The position numbers were made by a program, and so were the translations under genes. Positions 56,551 through 64,000 of a DNA stretch of 64,000 nt are shown here, one piece after another (position 1 is the stretch's first letter; every line of letters starts with the position of its first letter). The notes under the pieces were generated by a model. The model searched no databases, had not been told where the DNA came from, and saw only the letters and a list, made by a program, of their open reading frames with translations. This DNA comes from Nephrocerus scutellatus (lineage: Eukaryota > Arthropoda > Insecta > Diptera > Pipunculidae): positions 27,124,254-27,188,253 of the forward strand of contig OX352765.1 in assembly GCA_947095585.1 (NCBI GenBank), read 5' to 3'.

Positions 56551-57790
56551 TTGAATCTTATTCAATACCTTGAATCACGTGAAAACCTTAGCGACCAGCA
56601 GTACGGTTTTCGTAGGCAACGTTCTACAGGTGACATGATGGCTTATCTCACTGAAAAGAACCAGTCTATTCACAAATTTGGTGAAAGAAAAGTTGTTGCA
56701 CTCGATATTTCCAAGGCATTTGACAGATTCTTGCATCAAGCTCTTTTATCGAAAATGAATGCCTTTGGAATTGAAAAGGCCCTGCTTGACTGGATTAGTA
56801 ACTACCTTTCGGACCGTTCAATCCAGGTCCTATTAGACGGTTTCAAATCCAATGTTCACCGGATAAACACCGGTATTCCCCAGGGCTCTGTTTTGTCGCC
56901 GACACTCTTTTTCATTTTCATTAACGATCTCCTATTCGCTACTTCTAATCCAATCCATTCTTTCGCCGACGACAGCACTCTTAGCTTTTCATATGATTTC
57001 ACGCTTTCTGCACGCCCCTCTGCACCACAAGTGGAACTTGAACAAGAACGTATTTAAAGCACGTTAAATTCTGACCTTGACAGCATAACAAGATGGGGAC
57101 TACATAATAGAATTGAATTTAGCGCTTCATAAAACCCAATGCTGTCTTCTGTCGTCCAAGCGTATTTTAAGCCACCAACCTTTATCCATAAATGAATCTT
57201 GCATCATAGGAACTGAAAAACTCTTAGTTCTCGGAATGTGAGTCAGCAACAAGCTTCATTGGACCGACCACCTATTCGCCATTGCCAAGAATGTACTTCA
57301 CTCCTTCAGAGCTGGCTACTATTTACAAGGCATATATTCGCCCTAAACTTGAATACAGCTGTATTGTCTGGGCAGGTGCCCCTAAGACCACATTGCATCT
57401 ACTAGACAGAGTTCAGAGCCGCGCGATAAAACTTATTGGTGACAATAATATCGCGAAAACATCGAATCGCGTGGACATCGTAGGAATGTTTCCTGCTTGT
57501 GACTGATTTATCGCATTTTCTACAAGCGGTGTTCAAAAGAAATATGCAGATGCATCCCGCCAATTCTCCAACCCATCCGTAATACCAGTGCCTCAACTCG
57601 AGCCCATCGGTTTACCATTAGGCCTATCTTCGGATGCACTAACCCATTCAGAGAGCCCTTCTTTAGCTGCACAATAAATATGTGGAATGAATTGCCCGAT
57701 TCTTTGTTGCCGGATCTGTATGATCTGCAGTCATTTAAGATACACGTATATAGACATCTCATCGTTTCGTATTCCTAATTTCACGCTCAC
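56545..57790 (+). pseudogene. LINE family D, RT copy 2
   Basis: The 168-residue frame contains DQQYGFRRQRSTGDMMAYLT, VVALDISKAFDRFLHQALLS, NYLSDRSIQVLLDGFKSN, NTGIPQGSVLSPTLFFIFIN and HSFADDSTLSFSY. Fingers and palm, including ALDISKAFD and FADD, are intact here, unlike copy 1. A stop follows, then frameshifted thumb text: YFTPSELATIYKAYIRPKLE, YSCIVWAGAPKT and LLDRVQSRAIKLIGDNNI. The C-terminal end has LRPIFGC-type decay. No endonuclease, so it is 5'-truncated. Confidence 0.85.
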
Positions 57791-57923
57791 GCTGTGCTAA
57801 GCAAATCCCTTTAGCGTGTGTACATTATAAAAAAAAGATCTCGGTGTTTTGTAATTTCATCCATTCTTCGATGTTGTGATTAATTTTTACTTTTAAGTAA
57901 ATCGTTGGACTATAAAGTTGCAT

Positions 57924-57971
57924 CATCTTCACATCTTTTGTGCAGATCTGATTCACATCTGATGTGAAGAT
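57924..57971. other. imperfect inverted repeat
   Basis: ATCTTCACATC (57924-57934) pairs with GATGTGAAGAT (57961-57971) across a 26-nt loop. Weaker pairing extends outward through ACTATAAAG and CTTTATAAAG. It may be a small foldback element. Confidence 0.4.
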
Positions 57972-57979
57972 CACAGACA

Positions 57980-59000
57980 TCTTTATAAAGTAAAATTGTT
58001 TGTGAAATTTGTGACCCAAATTAGGGTAACAAAAGACTGAATTCTTACACCAATACTTTTTTTGATTATAACGGCCGGCGTTGCAATGTTATTCGTGGTG
58101 GAGAATGTAGACTCTTAAAACCCGCGTTAACTTCTGAACTGTGCTAACGATATAAGTAAACGAAAAATAGCAGAGTATAAAAAAACATCTTGTCTCAAGT
58201 ATGCATTGCGAGGAAACCGATAGAAAGATTTCAAAGTTTTCAACATCTGTCAAGCGATGGTGTAACTAATTTCCACTCCTATGTTATCATAACTAACTGA
58301 ACGAATTAGCAAATCAAAGTCTACTTTTGGAATGTTTTCCAAAATAAAGCAAAGCAGTGGATTTTACTCTGCAACTTATTTCAATGTTTTTTTTATTCTT
58401 TTATATTGGTGCAGTGATCTGTCTACTATCACAGGAAAGAGGTGCCTGTGAAGGATTCATCAGCTCAATTGCATAGTCACATCAATATTCGATCCCCTAC
58501 TAAGTAAGGAAATTTCCTAATTAGATAGTCATACCGCGATTTGGCGATGAGCCATGATCGCGATAAATTATCAAACTTCAATAATATTATTAAGTGTACT
58601 GTGGATTGTGGATTTTTACAGAAGTACTTACAAAATTTCAAAATGGTGACAAACCATGCTACACAGTTTAATACTAATCCAAGATGCTTGGAGAATGACA
58701 TAACATTATATAGTAATGTAATGTAAGTAACACCTAATTTTTAACAACTGTCTGAATTAGTCTCGTAATTAAAGGGAAATGCAACAAAGTCTGCCTCAGC
58801 AACAGACAGCTCCACTTACTTTATTACTCTGTTCGACGCTCTACTAAAGGTAACATAATACGAATTATTTTATCATGAATAACTAATAAGTTTGTCTATG
58901 TGTTGATATGAAACGACCACAACCAGATTAGTTTTGTTGTAAAACTATGAAAACCGCAGCAAAGTGATAGTAGTTCATCAAGTATAGCACAGAAGGCTTG
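57980..59000. other. upstream flank of the secreted peptide gene
   Basis: A+T-rich with no repeat recognised. It should contain the regulatory DNA of the gene at 59105. Confidence 0.4.
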
Positions 59001-59007
59001 CTTCGGC

Positions 59008-59015
59008 TATAAAAG
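59008..59015 (+). promoter_or_regulatory. TATA box of the secreted peptide gene
   Basis: TATAAAAG lies about 30 bp upstream of an ATCAAACGC start-site-like sequence (about 59039) and 97 bp before the ATG. Confidence 0.6.
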
Positions 59016-59104
59016 ATAATTCAAATTCACAGCTAAGCATCAAACGCATTTGTCAGTAGCAGCATTTGTCAGTAGTAACCAGAGATACTCACAGCATAGT
59101 CAAC

Positions 59105-59359
59105 ATGTTCAAATACGTAAGAGGATAACCGAAGGACTCAAGTGGACACAATATTGAAATAATATTCTACTTTCAGTTGGTATTCTTCTGTCTTCTTGCC
59201 GTCGCTTTGGCTAATCCGGGATATCTTGCTCCAGCACTTAGATTGGCCCCAGCTCCGGCTACATTTACTCTAGCATCAGCACCTATCCTTACCCATACCA
59301 CTGCACATATTGCAACACCTTTGCTCCATGGTGGCCCACTTATTAATGGATTGTACTGA
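59105..59359 (+). CDS. small secreted Ala/Pro/Leu-rich peptide, two exons
   Basis: Exon 1 (59105-59116) encodes MFKY and ends at the donor GTAAGA. A 60-bp intron ends in CTACTTTCAG, and exon 2 (59177-59359) continues LVFFCLLAVALANPGYLAPA to a TGA. The 64-residue product has a signal peptide cut after ALA (about residue 16). The mature peptide of about 48 residues has LAPA/APAPA text, TLASAPILTHTTAHIATPL and a LLHGGPLINGLY end. A tiny first exon holding only the start of the signal peptide is typical of insect cuticular and other secreted structural proteins. The composition fits a short cuticle-associated or neuropeptide-like secreted protein; which one is open. There are no Cys in the mature part and no dibasic cleavage sites. 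Confidence 0.8.
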
Positions 59360-59481
59360 AGAGAGGCATCACAGAGCTAGAACAGGAAAGAATGGAAAAT
59401 GGAAACCAACGTCTATTGTGATCATTTCTTTGGCTGAAAATTGGAAATTACATTTCATCCTTTTGAAATCCGTTGAAGTTA

Positions 59482-59487
59482 AATAAA
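59482..59487 (+). terminator. poly(A) signal of the secreted peptide gene
   Basis: AATAAA lies 122 bp after the stop, in GTTAAATAAACTT. Confidence 0.65.
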
Positions 59488-59499
59488 CTTTTTACAACA

Positions 59500-60675
59500 A
59501 AATACAAAATACATATTTTTTTATTCTTAAGGAGTTGTAATGCACAGAGGTCATAATTTCAACATAAAGTTGGGATTTGTGAACAACTGTACTGTAGTAG
59601 AAAGTGAAGTTTAACAATTTTTTTGTCTCATTTTCTCATTTGAATCCCTACAATTATGAGAAAATTTAAACATTGAAATAATACAGCCAGAAATATTTGG
59701 TTCAATAACGGCATTGGCATAAAATTTCCTGCAAAAGTTCGCTGTGATGTAAATCCTTCATAAATTCATAGAAAAACCACAGACATTTTTAGACGACAGC
59801 TCTCAAACCAAATTTTTCAACTTCTAAATAAGAATATGTCGATCCAGGTCCAACATAATTAGATTTTTTCAAGGTTTCGTTTTTTTTTTGTACTGATATT
59901 ATGACATCAATCGGAGACATCTCATTATTATGATCAATTCAATAAGACGAACAGTCTCGTCTTCAAGTATGCTAAGGAGAAAAATTGTTTGCCTCAAGGA
60001 CGAATATTTCTGTGACAATTTTTGATAGGCTCAGAGTGAGCAGATTCACGTTTGCTCTTTGATTGATGATATCATTAATGTTAATTGAATCTTTTTACAG
60101 AAGTACTTACAAAAATTTCGTATGTATTACTCACATTTCGGAGGTTTGTTTTGTACAAATGGCAATTATTCCAATGTCCTATGAAATTGCAATTAAAGGA
60201 AATCTGTATGTGTAACTGTGTGTGTCTGTGTTTGAATGATTCAATTTATTTGGAAACTTTTATATTATTCTCTGTTGAGTAGGGCGACTTTATTGAGGAC
60301 AAATTGACAAACTCCTCTAAAAGGATGTAAAATTGATATCGCCAAGTAAAACAGAACAGGAGAGGGAAATTCGATCTAAACTTAATAGAAATATTTTGCT
60401 GTTCTACTTTTAATGTGGGTTAATTTGCTCCAATAAATTTAATTGCGACGTTTAACTTCAATGTACGAGTGTGTGAGTATATCATAATAAAGACGTTATT
60501 GATGAACTTGGAACTTGGATTTCGTCAACCTACGACAGAATCATGAGCATATTGTTTCGTTTGTGTTGTAACTAAGGCAATACAACGAAACAATGATGAG
60601 GAGAGTTTTAGAAACGATGATGATGATGAAGGTCTGATTCTGCAATTTAGAAGCAAGTCGTTTTTCTTTATTATT
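59500..60675. other. intergenic, nothing firmly supported
   Basis: Only short frames. A 23-bp exact match to 58613-58635 (TTTTTACAGAAG then TACTTAC) sits at 60092-60114. Confidence 0.4.
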
Positions 60676-60680
60676 TTAAG

Positions 60681-60812
60681 ATAGAATCTATTTACAACAC
60701 TTGCAGTTTATTATCAAAAGGATTGCCTCGTATTGAATAGTAATAGATAGAATCTATTTACAACACTTGCAGTTTATTATCAAAAGGATTGCCTCGTATT
60801 GAATAGTATTGG
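60681..60812 (+). repeat. 66-bp tandem duplication
   Basis: ATAGAATCTATTTACAACAC begins at 60681 and 60747. The copies match through to ATTGAATAGTA. Confidence 0.9.
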
Positions 60813-60819
60813 TCAATAA

Positions 60820-61225
60820 GTTAAAGTAGCTTATGTTGACTTAAGTCAAATTCAACTTTATTCATTAATCATGTTGCAAATTTTAAAACCTTTTATTAGT
60901 CTGGACCTCGCATTTATACGTAAGCAAAAAACGTATTTATCATAAAAATACGTTGCTTTGACAAATTTAGCATTTTTATAAAAAAAACCATGTCTGGTTT
61001 ATTTTCTTGAGTCAAAAATTGATTAAGAATTCAATTTGTAAAACAACTTAAGTCTCAACATAAGCGGTTTTAATCGTGTGACAACTAAAACGATACTGTT
61101 CGCTATGTCGATATAAGCTAGTTTACTGTACAACAAGCCCTCGACAGGTTAAGATAACACTCCTAATATCGTATCGAAATCATACGGAAATACTGCATCA
61201 TTTTTAAGAGCTTGCTCAATAATTA
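60820..61225. other. unassigned
   Basis: A+T-rich, no feature seen. Confidence 0.4.
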
Positions 61226-61229
61226 CTAA

Positions 61230-62160
61230 TTCCAAAACTGTTGGAAAATATTGAAGGTTTTTCCAATAGTAAAGAATAAGAAAGATTCTTCTGATCCGAC
61301 TAATTATAGGCCTATTAGTCTTACGCAAAGCATTGGGAAAGTACTTGAAGTGGTTATTAGTAAGTCAATTCTGACCGCGTGAGTTACGAGTTTAGCTCGT
61401 ATTTAAAAAATTATTAGATACGAGTTCCCACATCATTTAGTTAAAATGATTATATCAATGATATACGGGAAGAAATTTGTGGTAACAGAGATCAAAATAT
61501 TCAATATCGCTAACGGTCTGCCACAGGGTACAGTAGCGGCACCAATCTTGTTCAACATATATATTTCGGAAGTACTTAATGACATGGTTGACATGCTGAT
61601 GATATTGTACTATATGCATACGGCTCGAAAATTGAAGAGATTCAAAGAAAGCTACAAAGTGAATTCGACGAATTCGGACATACTGTGAAACATGGAAACT
61701 TAAGATAAGATTTTCAAAGGGCCAAGTTATACTGTTTTGCGTCCCTCTCACCCCTCACGATATGCGACATAATTGGAAGAATCTTCGGATAATCGGTGAA
61801 AATGGTGTTCAGGTCCAACTGAATAATGTCGTGCATTTGCACACCCAAGCAGTGGTCATATGATCAAATGAGTACAGCGTACAGCGAACATTCTGAGTAC
61901 AGGCATTAAGTGTTAAACAAAAACTCCCGAATGCTTCCGAATCTTCTTGATTCAATGACAATGTCATTCCTAACCTTACTAGGAATAATTTCGCTCAATC
62001 AGCATCTATTGAAATTGACTTAGTTTCGAGAGCATTTTATCCTAATCCTGGGTACTTTAAAAATGCATTGGGGAGTGAATTCATACCACCTGAGACATTT
62101 CTGTATCTGGACGCACTGGGCTTCTTGTCAGATTCATACAACGTTCCTGTAATATAACAT
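61230..62160 (+). pseudogene. LINE family E RT relic
   Basis: NYRPISLTQSIGKVLEVVI (about 61296-61355) is the RT finger motif. The frame at 61446 gives IANGLPQGTVAAPILFNIYI, the QGTVxxPILFN form of jockey-type RTs. The catalytic YADD decays (DMLMILYY). The end near 62040-62150 has YLDALGFLSDSYN-like text. Stops in all frames. Confidence 0.7.
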
Positions 62161-62439
62161 TTTGCTAGAACATAATGAAATTTAACCCTAACCGCTACCT
62201 GTAGGGATTTAATTTTAAAGTCTATTTAAGTAATTTAAGTAGTTTGAGGTAGTTCAACTTTTTATCTTATAAGAAATACCGGAATAATTTTTAACCAAAT
62301 TTTTTTTCTTCATAATTTCAATATATTATACTGTAGAACTGTGAGATGGGAGCTGGAAAACGCCAGGTATTGTTAGAATGATTTTAATAGATGGACACAC
62401 CTATAACTTAGCAATAACTAAATGTTCTAACACTACAGG

Positions 62440-62890
62440 TATTGCAGATGGATGCATAAGAAAATGAAAAATTGGCATAATAAGCCCTATACATAAGAAA
62501 ATATGAATCAATTGTCTGGGTATAACGTTTTACAGGAAGATTAACACGCAAGGTATATAGGCACCCTTATAACCTGACCTTTGTAACGACATTGCAGGCA
62601 TATCGAATAAATTGATTCATCTACATGTAACCCAACTCATTTAATAAGCCATGTAAAAATCAAATCCGTATCAACGTTTAGAACGGGTTCTGACAAATGG
62701 ATGGAGTGGACTGTCTTATCGTAATCTGGCATTAGATAAAGTGATTCCACACTTTGATGTTTATCACGATTATTAATTGTCTCTTAGTCCAGCCAAATAG
62801 CGGCTTAGGCAATCAATTTTATTTATATTACTGGAGCTTTAAAAACTGTGCAATACGGTTTAATATAGATCTAATTTAGAGTAGTGCCCT
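62440..62890 (+). pseudogene. LINE family A relic, strongly decayed
   Basis: IISPIHKK followed by CLGITFYRK-type text (consensus PIHKKGDxxxCxNYRGITLL) leads to NGWSGLSYRNLALDKVI, which matches NGLRQGDGLSxLLFNLALEKVI with a deletion. Heavily mutated. Confidence 0.5.
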
Positions 62891-62894
62891 ACAG

Positions 62895-64000
62895 GACACT
62901 AGCCTGCGAAAATTTTCCGATTGGAAGGTCCCTTGCGGTATGGTTAATTAGACAACATTGGGGCATACTAACCATTGCTGTTTTTTGGATAAGGTACACC
63001 AAGAAATCTGGACCAATTTCCTCTTACCAAAATGCAATTCAATTCATTGATAACAACTTACTTATTTCTGGAAAAACATTGTTTAACAGTTCTGGCCCAA
63101 TATCCAAGTAAATTTGAAATAAGACAAAGAAACGTTGCTGCGAACTTACAACAGGTGCAGTTATCTTATGCTGTATTCCTTTGTTCGTTTACATGGGACA
63201 AATGAAGCTTAACATAAATTTTCGTAAAAGCAGAATGAGAGAAGTCAGGTCCTGGTAGTAAGAGTAATTTTTTATTAATTAAAAAAGCGACTGGACAGTT
63301 GTATACCTACAACATTTTTATGGGAAAGACAAACAAACGCGGTACCCATAGCTGTGGTGTAAAGCAGTCCACTTAGTATTAAAACAACCATCGCGGGCAT
63401 TCCAAGTGTCATTACCAATTAGGAGAGATGGTATTTGCAGAAGTTATCAGAACCCGAAGAATTTATCGAATACTTACTAAGCCATTTTTCGTATATCTCT
63501 AATAGTCAGCCTCTCGACGCACTGGAGTTTTTAACGAACTAAGGTAACCGGAGTATTTTTCTCGATTGCCTACCACAAGGGTCTTCCTACCTTTTGTTTA
63601 ACACATAATTTCCTACCAACATTTCCACATTGAAAGTATGCTTTTTTCGTTTAGTTCACGAATGTCTTTGATTCTTCAAGGATGACGATTTTCACTGACG
63701 CTGACTTTGGCAAATTTAAATCCTTTCCTTTTCTTTGTATACCATCTATAACTCATTGGCAATGAAAATTAATAAGAAATCAGTTTCATGCCTGTAGAAA
63801 TTTTTTACAGTTTTTATTATTTTATTATTTTTAATTGTTGTAGATGTTGTAATAATATATTATAAATGGGTTTCATATTATTAAACTACTAGTGGGTATT
63901 TACACAGTGATTTACTTATTTAATTCGATATTTCCGTTGGCATTTATCGAAATTTAGGTTTAGGTTTTTTTTATAAGGTAGTATTTAGATTAGTTATAAG
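62895..64000. other. intergenic, nothing recognised
   Basis: A 75-residue frame at 62884-63111 has no motif. The last 250 bp is very A+T-rich. Confidence 0.4.

Noticed and set aside
1..64000. CRISPR arrays, prokaryotic operons, plasmid or phage functions
   Set aside because: No spaced palindromic repeats or bacterial gene order; spliced genes and LINE/SINE content mark this as an animal nuclear genome.

Overview
The window looks like intergenic and intronic DNA of an insect, most likely a higher fly (Diptera). It is A+T-rich. The introns I can place are mostly 60-77 bp with good GT/AG ends, and it is dense with broken non-LTR retrotransposons, a tRNA-derived SINE family, MITEs, Helitron and mariner relics, a solo LTR and several satellites. 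There are no bacterial-type operons or ribosome-binding sites. The species assignment is inference. Nearly all long stretches of protein similarity are decayed transposons.

Host genes. (1) 1-6668 (+): the 3' six coding exons of a gamma-glutamyl hydrolase gene, spliced in one continuous frame (954 nt, 317 residues plus stop), with the catalytic Cys and His visible. The first exon or exons, with the signal peptide, lie left of the window. Intron 1 (about 4.1 kb) and intron 3 (about 1.4 kb) are filled with repeats. (2) 12036-13403 (-): an uninterrupted 455-residue secreted protein with a helical N-terminal part and a possible beta-trefoil C-terminal part; I do not recognise the family with certainty. 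(3) 59105-59359 (+): a 64-residue Ala/Pro/Leu-rich secreted peptide in two exons, with a TATA box and a poly(A) signal. (4) Two weak minus-strand exon candidates end in consensus splice donors (32513-32636 and about 42434-42580).

Layout. 0-7 kb: gamma-glutamyl hydrolase with intronic repeats. 7-11.5 kb: purine-rich microsatellite, mariner-type transposase relic, LINE and LTR scraps. 12-13.4 kb: secreted protein. 13.9-26.7 kb: repeat mosaic (GC-block repeat, LINEs, SINEs, Helitron helicase relic, G-run minisatellite). 26.7-30.3 kb: unassigned. 30.3-41 kb: LINE fragments, two MITEs with target-site duplications, a Harbinger relic and a perfect 843-bp tandem duplication. 41.2-42.4 kb: 200-bp satellite. 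43.6-47.8 kb: LINE, SINE and solo LTR. 48-50.5 kb: promoter-like patch, then unassigned. 50.5-57.8 kb: two copies of one LINE family with other repeats between them. 59-59.5 kb: secreted peptide gene. 61-63 kb: two LINE relics.

I found no clearly new functional system. The most useful items are the fully spliced hydrolase gene, the orphan secreted protein, the SINE family with target-site duplications, the two MITEs, the ATAT-flanked solo LTR, and the rearranged LINE copies. All family names rest on motifs read by eye; no alignments or database searches were run.
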